Shown: positions 8,936-18,052, counted from the stretch's first letter. The stretch: DNA of 51,232 nt from Pseudorhodoplanes sp. (GCA_013388965.1 JACAEG010000067.1:1-51232); one strand, 5' to 3'. The notes: a model not told the origin generated them from the sequence alone. Made by a program: numbers and translations.

Positions 8936-10708
8936 ATGACATTATTCGACACCAAGCTCGCCCTTTACGGCCTTGGGGCGGGCGCCCTGGCGCTCTCGGC
9001 TGCGAAGGTGAAACGGCGGCTCGAATTGTCCCGCGCCAAGCACCGTTCGCTGACCGGGCACGCGCGGATGTCGCGCTTCGTTGCTTCGCTCCTGCCGTAT
9101 TACGAATACGACGAAGCGTCCTTCTTCAATTCGGACAATGCGCCCGCGCACGTGGTCGAAAGACGTCGGGAGGGATTCGCGAGGCTCGCCGCGCTCTACA
9201 GAGAGCGCTTTCCCGAAACGACCCGGCTGACCGCGGAGGCCGCGGACGGCATTTCGGATGTGCAATTCACCAGCCGTTATCGCGTGCCCTTCCAGTACAG
9301 CCGGTATGTCCGGCAGCACCTGCGGGCCGGAACCTTCGCGCGCTCGACGGAAGGCGTCACCATCACCGATCTCGACGGCAATCGCTTCTACGACGTCACA
9401 GGCTCCTATGGCGTGAACCTGCTGGGGAACGACGCCTACAAGCGCATGATGCAGCGAGGTCTCGATCGCGTCGCGGAGCTGGGGCCGGTCCTCGGGCCGT
9501 ACCACCCGATCGTCGCTGACAATGTGCGGCGATTGAAGCAGATTTCCGGGCTCGACGAAGTCTCCTTCCACATGTCCGGCACCGAGGCGGTGATGCAGGC
9601 GGTCCGGCTCGCCCGCTATCACACGCGGCGCCAGAAACTGGTCCGGTTCTGCGGCGCCTATCATGGCTGGTGGGGCGATGTGCAGCCGGGAATCGGCAAT
9701 CCCCTGCCGGCCCGCGACACTTACACGCTGACCGAGATGTCGGAGAGGACGCTGCATGTCCTGCGCACGCGCCGCGACATCGCCTGCGTGCTCGTCAATC
9801 CGCTCCAGGCCTTGCATCCCAACGGGAGCGCGCCGGCGGATTCGTCCCTTGTCGACGGCGGACGAACGGCGCATTTCGATCGCGAAGCGTATGCCGCGTG
9901 GCTCAAGAAGCTGCGGGCCGTCTGCAGCGAGCGCGACATCGTTCTGGTTTTCGACGAGGTTTTCGTCGGCTTCCGGCTCGCGCCCGGCGGTGCCCAGGAG
10001 TATTTCGGCGTGCAGGCCGATCTCGTCACCTACGGCAAGACTCTGGGAGGCGGATTTCCGGTCGGCGTCGTGTGCGGCCGTCATGCGCTGATGCAGCGCT
10101 TCCGCGAGGACAGGCCGGCCGACATCTGCTTCGCGCGCGGCACATTCAACGCCCATCCGGCGGTCATGGCTGCGATGAACGAGTTTCTCTGCGCGCTTGA
10201 GACGCCGGAGGTGCGCGACCTGTATCGCGACCTGGATGCCGTCTGGAACGGCCGCGCCGAGCGGCTCAATCGTCGTCTCAGGGACGAAAGCCTGCCCGTT
10301 ACGGTCGCCAATCTGTCGTCGATCTGGACCGTCAGCTATACCAGCCCGTCGCGCTACAACTGGATGCTGCAATATTATCTTCGCGCCGAGGGACTGGCTC
10401 TGAGCTGGGTCGGGACGGGGCGGCTGATTTTCAGCCTGAACTATACCGATGCCGATTTCGAAGCAGTTGCCGACCGGGTCGTGGCCGCCGCCAGCGCCAT
10501 GAAGCAGGACGGATGGTTCTGGTGCGATCCCAAGGCCACCAACCGCACGATCCGGCGAACCATTCTCAAGGAGATGATCGCGCATCGAGTCTCCGAAATG
10601 CGCGATCATCTTGCGTCGCGGGTGTTCGGCGGCCTCAGCTGGCCGGCGTGGCTTCCGGGGCGATCTCCTCAAGCTCGTCCTCATCCTCGTCCGTATGAGG
10701 ATCGATGA
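8936..10708 (+). CDS. class III PLP-dependent aminotransferase (glutamate-1-semialdehyde aminomutase-like)
   Basis: A 590-aa fold-type I PLP enzyme. The core (residues about 125-510) shows MSGTEAVMQAVRLAR, AYHGWWGD, the PLP aspartate in VFDEVFVGFR (D340-E341) and the Schiff-base lysine K368 in TYGKTLGGGFPVGV. About 120 residues precede the core; the first 25 are hydrophobic, so it may be membrane-associated. Substrate unknown. It is divergent from psd (36 bp apart). The 3' end overlaps the convergent Mpo1-like gene by 74 bp, and the last 25 residues are low-complexity, as if the stop had been lost and the frame extended. Confidence 0.85.
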   Translation: MTLFDTKLALYGLGAGALALSAAKVKRRLELSRAKHRSLTGHARMSRFVASLLPYYEYDEASFFNSDNAPAHVVERRREGFARLAALYRERFPETTRLTAEAADGISDVQFTSRYRVPFQYSRYVRQHLRAGTFARSTEGVTITDLDGNRFYDVTGSYGVNLLGNDAYKRMMQRGLDRVAELGPVLGPYHPIVADNVRRLKQISGLDEVSFHMSGTEAVMQAVRLARYHTRRQKLVRFCGAYHGWWGDVQPGIGNPLPARDTYTLTEMSERTLHVLRTRRDIACVLVNPLQALHPNGSAPADSSLVDGGRTAHFDREAYAAWLKKLRAVCSERDIVLVFDEVFVGFRLAPGGAQEYFGVQADLVTYGKTLGGGFPVGVVCGRHALMQRFREDRPADICFARGTFNAHPAVMAAMNEFLCALETPEVRDLYRDLDAVWNGRAERLNRRLRDESLPVTVANLSSIWTVSYTSPSRYNWMLQYYLRAEGLALSWVGTGRLIFSLNYTDADFEAVADRVVAAASAMKQDGWFWCDPKATNRTIRRTILKEMIAHRVSEMRDHLASRVFGGLSWPAWLPGRSPQARPHPRPYEDR

Positions 10709-11285
10709 GCTGCCCCTTCATCAGATAGAAAGGGGCCTTGTAGTAGAGCTTGATGTCGTGGAACGGGTCGGTGAGGATCTTGGTCGCCCATACCAGCCCG
10801 GTTTGCACGTCCTTGATGATGAACAGCTGGACGGTGCGGAAGAGGAGCCCCCCGACGCCGACGGCCAGCCAGATCAGGGCGACGTGACGGATGAACTCCA
10901 TCGTGTCGGCATGCGGCGCAAACAGGCCGAGATAGGTCGGATCGACGAGCAGGGGCAGCGGAGACAGAGCCCAGATCGACATCAGCACGACCTTGCGCTG
11001 AAGATTGTAGCCGACCTTGATCTCTTCCTTGTGCTCGTGCGTTGCCTGATTGTAGGTGTCGTAGCCTTTCGGCTCGAAGAAGAAATGACCGGCCTGACGG
11101 GTGGTCATCGACACCAGCCAGCCGATCAGCGCCGCGATGGCCGGATCCTTGAACATCCAGAGATACGCGAACACAAAGCTGACGGCACTCACCAGGTGAA
11201 GCGACTGGTTGATGCGGCTGTGATGGTAGTAGCGGTGATCGTCCCAGCGCTGAATGCGCAAGACCTCGAGAAATCCGTGCATCAT
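10635..11285 (-). CDS. Mpo1/DUF962-like membrane protein
   Basis: A roughly 216-aa protein with four or five membrane segments and an acidic C-terminal tail (DEDEDELEE). Near the N-terminus the pattern H-x4-N-x3-H (HHSRINQSLH) is followed after two membrane segments by RQAGHFFFE. This is the histidine arrangement of the Mpo1-like family, whose yeast member is an Fe(II) dioxygenase that shortens 2-hydroxy fatty acids by alpha-oxidation. Two tandem ATGs (11285, 11282) follow GGGGGA; the exact start is uncertain. It is the last gene of a minus-strand set with pmtA and a glycosyltransferase. The family link is my pattern reading; function is inferred. Confidence 0.6.
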   Translation of the reverse strand: MMHGFLEVLRIQRWDDHRYYHHSRINQSLHLVSAVSFVFAYLWMFKDPAIAALIGWLVSMTTRQAGHFFFEPKGYDTYNQATHEHKEEIKVGYNLQRKVVLMSIWALSPLPLLVDPTYLGLFAPHADTMEFIRHVALIWLAVGVGGLLFRTVQLFIIKDVQTGLVWATKILTDPFHDIKLYYKAPFYLMKGQLIDPHTDEDEDELEEIAPEATPAS

Positions 11286-11375
11286 TTCCCCCAAATTGCG
11301 ACCATTTGGTTCTGGTATGGCGATTCGATGAATGAGGTGTGACAGTGGAATCGCAAACCGAAGGCAGACAGATGA

Positions 11376-12077
11376 CTAGCCGGTCCGCTCCATCGGAGCC
11401 GCATCGCTGCGCGCCGTCGAGGAGGCTCCGGTCTTGCCGAACCGGATGAGCGAGAAGTGCCCGAAGGGCGGCATGGCCCGGCGCTCGATCAGCTCGATGG
11501 CGGCAGCCCGGTTGGCCCAGCGCCGATACAGCTCGAACGAGAATTCCGTGCGCCAGCCGAGCTTGCGCGCAGCAGGGGCGAACCACTTTTCGAGCGAGCG
11601 TCTCAATCCGGCCTCGGCGCCGACCCGGGTGACCACGACGATTTCGCCGCCGGGCTTCAGGACGCGGGCGAACTCATCGAGCACGGCTTCCGGATTGGGG
11701 GCGGTCGAGATCACGTATTGCGCGACGACCACGTCGAAATGGTTGTCCGGGAAGTTGAGATGCTCCGCATCCATGACGAGCAGGTCGCGAACATTTGCGA
11801 GCCCGAGTTCGGCGACGCGCTTTTTGGCCTTGAGCAGCATCCCCTCGGAAATGTCGATTCCGTAAATCTCATTCCTGCCGGAATAGAGCGGCAGCGAGAT
11901 TCCCGTTCCAACTCCGACTTCCAGAATGCGGCCGCCGACCCGCTCGGCAGCCTCGACCGCGACCGAGCGGCCCTCCTTGAAGACGGCGCCGAAAACCAGG
12001 TCATAGACCGGAGCCCATCGGTCATAGGCCTTGGTGACCGTTTCGATGTCGAGTTCGCTCCGCCTAACTTGCGTCAT
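11376..12077 (-). CDS. pmtA: SAM-dependent methyltransferase, PmtA-type phosphatidylethanolamine N-methyltransferase
   Basis: A 233-aa soluble class I methyltransferase. The N-terminal YDRWAPVYDLVFGAVFKEGR and the SAM motif ILEVGVGTGISLPLY are hallmarks of the Rhodobacter/rhizobial PmtA group that methylates PE towards phosphatidylcholine. Motif II/III stretches DVVVAQYVIS and RVLKPGGEIVVV follow. The start ATG is set by AGGAG with six-base spacing. It lies 30 bp after the glycosyltransferase on the same strand. PmtA homologues can also be ubiquinone-type methyltransferases, so the lipid role is likely rather than certain; psd nearby supports it. Confidence 0.8.
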   Translation of the reverse strand: MTQVRRSELDIETVTKAYDRWAPVYDLVFGAVFKEGRSVAVEAAERVGGRILEVGVGTGISLPLYSGRNEIYGIDISEGMLLKAKKRVAELGLANVRDLLVMDAEHLNFPDNHFDVVVAQYVISTAPNPEAVLDEFARVLKPGGEIVVVTRVGAEAGLRRSLEKWFAPAARKLGWRTEFSFELYRRWANRAAAIELIERRAMPPFGHFSLIRFGKTGASSTARSDAAPMERTG

Positions 12078-12107
12078 TGCATGCTCCTGGTGGTCGTCGT
12101 GGTGGGC

Positions 12108-13160
12108 TTAACCGCGTTCCGCGGCCATCGCTTCGAGGTTGGCGGTCTCGCGATAGCCGTCCTTCGGAAGGCTCCGAAGATGTCCGATGAACTGCCTCGC
12201 GCTGCGATCCCACGTATAGGTCATCGCGTGCTCGCGGCAGGCCTCGCGCGAGATGGTGAGCGCGCCGAGGCAGGCCTTGCGCAGATCCTCGTCCAGGACG
12301 CCGACCGGCCGCCCGTCGAGGACGTCCTTCGGCCCCGTGACTGGAAAGGCCGCGATCGGCAGGCCGCTGGCGAGAGCCTCGAGCTGCACGACGCCGAACG
12401 TGTCGGTCAGGCTCGGAAACACGAAGACATCGGCTGCAGCGAGGTGTCCCGCCAGCGCTCCGTTCTGGATGAGACCGAGAAACTTCGCGTCGGGATAGCG
12501 CTGCTTCAATGCGTCTTCCTGCGGGCCGGTGCCGATGACGACCTTTGTGCCGGGAAGATCGAGGGACAGGAATGCGTCGAGATTCTTCTCGACCGCCACG
12601 CGCCCGACGCACGCGAAGATCGGCCGGGGAAAGTCGAGATGAATGGCACGGTCGGGCCGGAACAGGTCGGTGTCCACGCCGCGCGACCATCGCACGAGAT
12701 TGGCGAAGCCGCGCTGGCGCAGTTCCGCCTCGAGCGAGGGCGTGGCCACCATCGTCGCGGCCGCCGATCCGTGAAAGCGGCGCAGCGCCGCGTAGATCAG
12801 TCCCTCCGGAATCGGCCAGCGCGCGGAGATATATTCGGGAAAGCGCGTCGTGTAGCTCGTCGTGAAGGGCCAGCCGCGCCTGCGGCAATAGGCGCGAACC
12901 GCGTGTCCGATCGGGCCTTCGGTGGCGATATGAATTGCATCGGGCTTCGCGTCATCGATACGTCGCGCGATTGTGTATCGATTGGGGAGCGCAAGCCGCA
13001 GCCCGGGATAGGAGGGCAGCGGAACGGACAAAAAGCCCTCCGGCGTGAGGAATTCGACCTCCACGCCAAGGGCCTTGGAGCTTTGCGCCAGCGACGTGAG
13101 CGTGCGGACGACACCGTTGACTTGAGGATGCCACGCATCCGTGGCGATGAGGACCCGCAT
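12108..13160 (-). CDS. GT4-family glycosyltransferase (GT-B fold)
   Basis: A 350-aa family 4 glycosyltransferase. The N-terminus MRVLIATDAWHPQVNGVVRT matches SqdX/MgtA/PimB-like enzymes that glycosylate lipids. The C-terminal domain has CVGRVAVEKNLDAFL and the E-x7-E-like nucleotide-sugar region TDTFGVVQLEALASG. I chose the ATG at 13160, which begins this family N-terminus; an in-frame start at 13226 adds 22 unconserved residues. First gene of a minus-strand set with pmtA and the Mpo1-like gene. A glycolipid product is inferred from neighbours and from the closest families. Confidence 0.85.
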   Translation of the reverse strand: MRVLIATDAWHPQVNGVVRTLTSLAQSSKALGVEVEFLTPEGFLSVPLPSYPGLRLALPNRYTIARRIDDAKPDAIHIATEGPIGHAVRAYCRRRGWPFTTSYTTRFPEYISARWPIPEGLIYAALRRFHGSAAATMVATPSLEAELRQRGFANLVRWSRGVDTDLFRPDRAIHLDFPRPIFACVGRVAVEKNLDAFLSLDLPGTKVVIGTGPQEDALKQRYPDAKFLGLIQNGALAGHLAAADVFVFPSLTDTFGVVQLEALASGLPIAAFPVTGPKDVLDGRPVGVLDEDLRKACLGALTISREACREHAMTYTWDRSARQFIGHLRSLPKDGYRETANLEAMAAERG

Positions 13161-13371
13161 TGCAGCTCTGTTCGTGGGGCGCGATGGAAAGCGCTGATTC
13201 GACACATTCCCGCCGCCGTATTTCAAACATGTGACAATGCGTGTGACGGTCCGGGGTTATTGGACGGGTGCGTGTTACAATTCTGTTGCAGGGATGTGAG
13301 CCTGTGACGCCAGCGCTCAGAATCGATTCGGCAAGCCCCTGACCTCTAGGCAAAATTCCGTAGATATCGAT

Positions 13372-14316
13372 GTGAGGCTGCCGCGTTCGAGCAGCGCCTG
13401 GCATCGCGTCGGTGTGGTTGCGAGCCTGCTGATCCTGGCCGCCGCGATGGCCGTCCTGTTTCATGTCTTGCGCGATATCGATTTCGCCAGGACGCTGGAT
13501 GCGATCGCCTCGACGGCCGCGGTGGCGATTGTTGGATCTGCCGCGTTCGTGGCGCTCGGCTATGTCACACTGACCTTCTACGACTACTTCTCTCTTCAGA
13601 CGATCGGCCGCCGCGACGTTCCCTACCGCGTTGCGGCGATGGCAAGCTTCGTCAGCTATTCGATCGGACACAATCTCGGCGCGACCGTCTTCACGGCGGG
13701 GGCAGTGCGGTGGCGGATTTACTCGCGCTGGAACTTGACGGTCGTCGATATCGCCAAGATCGCGTTCGTGACCGGACTCACATTCTGGCTCGGCAATGTC
13801 GTCGTGCTTGGCACCGCCATGATCGTCGAGCCGGAGGCTGCGTCCGCCGTCGATCAACTGCCCCCGATCGTGAACCAATGTCTTGGGGTCGTCGCGCTTG
13901 CGGTCGTCGGCTGCTATCTCCTCTGGCTCCTGCCGCGCCCGCGCGTGATCGGCCGCGGTTCGTGGAAAGTCATCTTGCCGAATGCCCGCCTGACGCTCGT
14001 CCAGATCGGAATCGGCGTCCTGGACCTGACGGCCGGAAGCCTGGCCTTCTTCATGCTCCTGCCGAGCGAACCTTCGGTCGATTTCATCACGGTCATGGTT
14101 GTCTTTGTCACCGCGATGCTGCTTGGCTTCGTGAGCCACACGCCGGGCGGTCTCGGCGTGTTCGATGCCGCGATCCTGGTCGCGCTGCCGCAATTTCCGA
14201 AAGAGGAGTTGCTGGCGTCCCTGCTGATTTTCCGGCTTCTCTATTTCGTGCTGCCGCTGTTGATGGCGGTGTCAATTCTGGCGCTTCGCGAGGCGTGGCA
14301 CGCGCGCTCGAGCTGA
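13372..14316 (+). CDS. lysylphosphatidylglycerol synthase TM-region / YbhN-like membrane protein
   Basis: A 314-aa integral membrane protein with about eight hydrophobic segments, of the UPF0104/LPG_synthase_TM flippase-domain family. Family features are the VSYSIGHNLGATVFTAGAVRWRIY stretch around residues 98-121 and the late SHTPGGLGVFDAAIL motif. There is no soluble aminoacyl-transferase domain, so it is not a full MprF. GTG at 13372 is the likely start. It is divergent from the glycosyltransferase (210 bp apart) and belongs by context to lipid transport or modification. Confidence 0.8.
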   Translation: MRLPRSSSAWHRVGVVASLLILAAAMAVLFHVLRDIDFARTLDAIASTAAVAIVGSAAFVALGYVTLTFYDYFSLQTIGRRDVPYRVAAMASFVSYSIGHNLGATVFTAGAVRWRIYSRWNLTVVDIAKIAFVTGLTFWLGNVVVLGTAMIVEPEAASAVDQLPPIVNQCLGVVALAVVGCYLLWLLPRPRVIGRGSWKVILPNARLTLVQIGIGVLDLTAGSLAFFMLLPSEPSVDFITVMVVFVTAMLLGFVSHTPGGLGVFDAAILVALPQFPKEELLASLLIFRLLYFVLPLLMAVSILALREAWHARSS

Positions 14317-14323
14317 TCCCGCC

Positions 14324-14980
14324 TCATTCGGCAGCCACGTCGCCAAGGGGGATTGTTGCGTCGATGTCCTCATAGCGGTTCACGAATTCTTCCGCATCGA
14401 GCGCCCGGAAATCCGCCAAGGCGCGCTGCAGGCGAGCGTGGTCCCAGTCCCACCACGCGAGCGCCTTGAGACGGTCTGCCACCCGGTCGGGAAAGCGTTG
14501 GCGGATCGGTCGCGCCGGATTGCCGGCGACAATCGCGTAGTCCGGGACATCCCTGGTAACAACCGCGCCTGCCGCGACGACAGCGCCGGTGCCGATCTTG
14601 CGCCGGGGAAGAATGATCGCGCCGTGGCCGATCCAGACGTCATGGCCGATCGTCACCTGCTGCGCCCGGCGCCACGCAAAGAAATCGGCCTCGTCCTTCT
14701 CGCCCTCAAAATAGGCACTCGCCCGGTAGGTGAAATGGGCCTGGCTTGCCCGCTGCATGGGATGATTGCCGGGATTGATCCGGACCATTGCCGCGATCGA
14801 GCAGAATTTTCCGATCCGCGTGTAGGCGATGTCGCTGTCATTGACGACGTAGGAATAGGAATCCAGCGTTACCTCGAGCAGCTTGGTCCGCTCGCCGACC
14901 TCCGTATATGGACCAAGCGCGCTATCCCTGACGTCGGCCGTCGGATGGATGCATGGGGCTTCGGAAAGCTTCTGTATCAT
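14324..14980 (-). CDS. phosphonate-locus hexapeptide acyltransferase (TIGR03308-like)
   Basis: A 218-aa left-handed beta-helix acyltransferase of the xenobiotic acetyltransferase type. Hexapeptide repeats run through residues 15-75 and 110-165, with the catalytic histidine region GNHPMQR and the C-terminal [11 protein letters not shown] seen in CAT-like enzymes. This branch occurs next to phn genes and is presumed to acylate a phosphonate. It starts 54 bp downstream of a perfect Pho box on its own strand. An AAGGAAG site lies 12 bases before the ATG. It is divergent from phnC. Confidence 0.82.
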   Translation of the reverse strand: MIQKLSEAPCIHPTADVRDSALGPYTEVGERTKLLEVTLDSYSYVVNDSDIAYTRIGKFCSIAAMVRINPGNHPMQRASQAHFTYRASAYFEGEKDEADFFAWRRAQQVTIGHDVWIGHGAIILPRRKIGTGAVVAAGAVVTRDVPDYAIVAGNPARPIRQRFPDRVADRLKALAWWDWDHARLQRALADFRALDAEEFVNRYEDIDATIPLGDVAAE

Positions 14981-15033
14981 TGGCGGGATCGCTTCCTTGC
15001 CGGAACGCGGAAAAGACGAGGTCTCGCACCGTC

Positions 15034-15051
15034 ATGACAGTAGGATGACAG
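15034..15051 (-). promoter_or_regulatory. perfect Pho box
   Basis: On the minus strand the sequence reads CTGTCAT CCTA CTGTCAT: two exact consensus heptamers separated by four bases, the canonical PhoB site. It ends 54 bp before the hexapeptide acyltransferase ATG and points towards it; it may also serve divergent phnC. Confidence 0.85.
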
Positions 15052-15108
15052 ATTGATGAAGACCGGAGAGCGCGGAAGGAACGCATGTTCTCCACAGCTT
15101 GGCCCCCA

Positions 15109-15126
15109 TTTTCGTCGAATTGTCAC
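15109..15126 (+). promoter_or_regulatory. possible weak Pho box facing phnC
   Basis: TTTTCGT CGAA TTGTCAC has the right 7-4-7 geometry; the second heptamer matches six of seven consensus positions and the first four of seven. It ends 53 bp before the phnC ATG, mirroring the spacing of the perfect box on the other strand. Weak by sequence alone. Confidence 0.35.
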
Positions 15127-15179
15127 ACGGTGCTGCTAACTCCGGACCAAAGTATGGCGCTGCAGCAAAAAGGCACACG

Positions 15180-16097
15180 ATGTCAGCCCCGGCCGTGGAA
15201 GTCGCAAATGTCTGCAAGTGCTTCCTGCGGGGGTCTCCGGTCCTCAGGAATGTGGACCTCAAGATCGAGCGCGGCGAAATGGTGGCGCTGATCGGCGCGT
15301 CTGGCTCCGGCAAGTCGACGCTCATTCGCGCCATCGCCGGGCTGACCTCTATCGATCGAAACGAGGGCGAGGGCGGCGAGATCCGCATCTTCGGCCGGCC
15401 GATGCAGGCGAAGGGGCGCGTCACGGGCGAGGCCGGCTCGCTCCGCGCGCGGGTCGGCGTCGTGTTCCAGCAATTTAATCTGGTGTCGCGGCTGACCGTT
15501 CTAACCAATGTCCTGCTGGGACTGCTCGGCCAGATGCCGCGCTGGCGAGGCTGCCTTGGATGGTTCTCCGGCGAGGAAAAACAGCGTGCAATGCGCGCAC
15601 TTGCGCGCGTCGGCATCGAGCGCCACGCGCTCAAGCGGGGCTCCGAATTGTCCGGCGGTCAGCAGCAACGCGCGGCGATCGCGCGTACGCTCATGCAGGG
15701 TGCAGATGTGCTGATCGCCGACGAGCCGATCGCCTCGCTCGATCCGAGTTCGGCGCGCCGGGTCATGGATATTCTGGCCGATCTGAACCGCAGCGAAGGC
15801 ATCACCGTTCTCGTCTCGCTGCACCAGGTGGAGTATGCGCTGCGATACTGCCCGCGCGTCGTCGCGCTGCGGGATGGTGCCGTCGTCTATGACGGCGCGT
15901 CCAGCCTTTTGACGCCGGCATTTCTCAGCGAGCTTTACGGCGCCGAGAGCGAAGAGCTGTTCCTGCCTGGCTTCGGAAAGACCGATGAGGCAGCCGCGGA
16001 ATCCGCTCCGGATTCGTTCATGCCGCGCAAGGCGGGCGTCAATGGCAGCCGCCCGGAAGCGGCCCTCGGTGGCATGGCCGCGCTCGGAAACGCCTGA
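15180..16097 (+). CDS. phnC: phosphonate ABC transporter ATP-binding protein
   Basis: A 305-aa ABC ATPase that energises phosphonate uptake with PhnD and PhnE. Walker A is GASGSGKST, the signature is LSGGQQQR, Walker B is VLIADEPIASLD, and the H-loop is SLHQ. Family-type features include the RVGVVFQQFNLV Q-loop. It carries about 40 extra C-terminal residues after the ATPase domain, not needed for the fold. The ATG at 15180 follows AAAAAGG with seven-base spacing. The upstream region has Pho-box sequences. phnD follows after 46 bp. Confidence 0.93.
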   Translation: MSAPAVEVANVCKCFLRGSPVLRNVDLKIERGEMVALIGASGSGKSTLIRAIAGLTSIDRNEGEGGEIRIFGRPMQAKGRVTGEAGSLRARVGVVFQQFNLVSRLTVLTNVLLGLLGQMPRWRGCLGWFSGEEKQRAMRALARVGIERHALKRGSELSGGQQQRAAIARTLMQGADVLIADEPIASLDPSSARRVMDILADLNRSEGITVLVSLHQVEYALRYCPRVVALRDGAVVYDGASSLLTPAFLSELYGAESEELFLPGFGKTDEAAAESAPDSFMPRKAGVNGSRPEAALGGMAALGNA

Positions 16098-16143
16098 CCG
16101 CATCGCGGACGGTTGAGTTCGTTATCTTTCAATGGAGAGCAGG

Positions 16144-17151
16144 ATGAAGACAGTTCAGAAGGCCATCGGCGCGGTCGCGGGTGCGGCACTGCTGATGGGC
16201 GTCGCGACGGCGCCCGCCGCGCAGGCGCAGGAAATCAACTTCGGAATCATCTCGACGGAAACGTCCAGCAATCTGAAGACGATCTGGCAGCCGTTCCTCG
16301 AGGCGATGGCGAAGGGCACCGGGCTCAAGGTCAACGGCTTCTATGCGTCGGACTATGCCGGCGTGATCGAGGCCATGCGCTTCAACAAGGTGCAGGTCGC
16401 CTGGTTCGGCAACAAGTCGGCCATGGAGGCCGTCAACCGGGCCGACGGCGAAATTTTTGCGCAATCCGTCGATGCGGGTGGAAATCCGGGATACTGGTCG
16501 CACCTGATCGTGCACAAGGACAGCCCCTACGAGAAGCTCGAAGACGTGATGAAATGCGACAAGGCGATCGATTTCGGGATCGGCGACCCGAATTCGACCT
16601 CGGGCTTCCTTGTTCCGACGGCGTTCATCTTTGCCGCCAAGAATGTCGATCCGAAACAGTGCTTCAAGACCGTCCGCAACGCCTCGCATGAAGCCAATGC
16701 GATGGCGGTCGCCAACAAGCAGGTGGCGGTCGCGACCAACAACAGCGAAAGCCTCCAGCGTCTCGAAAAGACCGCGCCGGAAGCCCGCAAGAATCTGAAG
16801 GTGATCTGGACCTCGCCGCTGATCCCGAGCGATCCGCTGGTCTGGCGCAAGGATCTCGATCCCGCCGTCAAGGCGAAGCTCTACACCTGGATCATGACGT
16901 ATGGCCGGCTCGGAACGCCTGAAGAAGTGGCCGAGGCGCGCAAGGTGCTTACGGGCCTGCAATGGGCGCCGTTCCGTCCGTCCTCAAACGCGCAATTGTT
17001 CCCGATCCAGCAGCTCGAGATCAACAAGGAGATGCTGAAGGTGAAGGGCGACGCCAAGCTCAGCGATGCGGAAAAGACCGCGAAGCTCGCCGACCTGCAG
17101 AAGCAGCTCGAGAAGATCGACGCGCAGGCGCAGAAGACGCCGAGCATGTGA
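16144..17151 (+). CDS. phnD: phosphonate ABC transporter periplasmic binding protein
   Basis: A 335-aa type II binding protein. It has a Sec signal peptide with a hydrophobic core and an A-Q-A cleavage site near residue 24. Mature features include [40 protein letters not shown], and [11 protein letters not shown], the serine/threonine loop that binds phosphonates in PhnD. I chose the ATG at 16144, preceded by GGAGAGCAGG; four codons upstream another ATG is in frame. A strong stem-loop follows the gene, probably raising phnD expression over phnE. Confidence 0.93.
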   Translation: MKTVQKAIGAVAGAALLMGVATAPAAQAQEINFGIISTETSSNLKTIWQPFLEAMAKGTGLKVNGFYASDYAGVIEAMRFNKVQVAWFGNKSAMEAVNRADGEIFAQSVDAGGNPGYWSHLIVHKDSPYEKLEDVMKCDKAIDFGIGDPNSTSGFLVPTAFIFAAKNVDPKQCFKTVRNASHEANAMAVANKQVAVATNNSESLQRLEKTAPEARKNLKVIWTSPLIPSDPLVWRKDLDPAVKAKLYTWIMTYGRLGTPEEVAEARKVLTGLQWAPFRPSSNAQLFPIQQLEINKEMLKVKGDAKLSDAEKTAKLADLQKQLEKIDAQAQKTPSM

Positions 17152-17163
17152 CGAGAATGCGAG

Positions 17164-17189
17164 CCGGCGCTCCCGTCCCGGAGCGCCGG
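17164..17189 (+). other. GC-rich stem-loop between phnD and phnE
   Basis: A perfect 10-bp inverted repeat (CCGGCGCTCC / GGAGCGCCGG) with a six-base loop, 12 bp after the phnD stop. There is no T-run, so it looks like an mRNA stabiliser or attenuator rather than a full terminator. Confidence 0.6.
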
Positions 17190-17203
17190 TCCGCTGCCCC
17201 TTC

Positions 17204-18052
17204 ATGAACAGCAATCGTCCCATCGCCGTGACTGCGCCTGCCGCACTTCGTGACGCCGGCACGGAAACTCCTGTCGACATCCCACAGCATCCCCTGTCCC
17301 GCCGCCTGCGTGTGCCTTTCATATGGCTCGTCGTGGGTGCGATACTTGTCTGGAGCTGGTCGCCCACGGAAATGTGGAAGGTCGCCAATCTTTTCACCGA
17401 TTGGCGCAACATGGCAGAGTTCGGGTCGGCCTTCCTCAGGCCCAACTTTCGCGGTTGGGAGCTCTACCTCACGGAGATGATTGTCACGATCCAGATCGCG
17501 GTGTGGGGCACTGCGCTTGCGGTCGTGTTCGGGATCCCCTTTGCGATTCTCTCATCGTCCAACATCTGCCCGCAATGGATCGTCCAGCCGGTGCGCCGTT
17601 TGATGGACGCCTGCCGCGCGATCAATGAAATCGTGTTCGCGCTGCTCTTTGTGGTCGCGGTCGGGCTCGGACCCTTCGCCGGGGTGATGGCGCTGTTCAT
17701 CCACAATGTCGGGATCATTTCGAAGCTCTTCTCCGAGGCGGTCGAGGCGATCGACCCGCGACCGGTCGAGGGCATCCGGGCGACCGGCTCGAACAAGCTG
17801 CAGGATGTCATCTTCGGCGTCGTGCCGCAGGTCATCCCGCTCTGGTCGTCCTACACGCTCTATCGTTTCGAAACGAATGTGCGCTCGGCGACCGTGCTGG
17901 GGATCATCGGAGCCGGCGGGATCGGGCAGACGCTCTATGAGAGCATCCGCAGCTTCCAGTATTCCGAGACGGCGGCCGTGGTCATCATCATCGTCCTGTC
18001 GGTCATGATCATCGACATCGTGAGCGCGCGCCTGCGCCACATGCTGGTCTAG
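17204..18052 (+). CDS. phnE: phosphonate ABC transporter permease
   Basis: A 282-aa inner-membrane permease with about six hydrophobic segments. The conserved permease loop (EAA motif) is [21 protein letters not shown], and [20 protein letters not shown] is typical of PhnE. It begins at the ATG 17204 after the phnD stem-loop. Many related loci carry two phnE genes; only one is present here, so it probably acts as a homodimer. It ends 16 bp from the convergent phnF. Confidence 0.93.
   Translation: MNSNRPIAVTAPAALRDAGTETPVDIPQHPLSRRLRVPFIWLVVGAILVWSWSPTEMWKVANLFTDWRNMAEFGSAFLRPNFRGWELYLTEMIVTIQIAVWGTALAVVFGIPFAILSSSNICPQWIVQPVRRLMDACRAINEIVFALLFVVAVGLGPFAGVMALFIHNVGIISKLFSEAVEAIDPRPVEGIRATGSNKLQDVIFGVVPQVIPLWSSYTLYRFETNVRSATVLGIIGAGGIGQTLYESIRSFQYSETAAVVIIIVLSVMIIDIVSARLRHMLV

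Noticed and set aside
11457-13307. 616-codon frame opposite pmtA and the glycosyltransferase
   Set aside because: Composition and position mark it as a shadow; both minus-strand genes have clear motifs.
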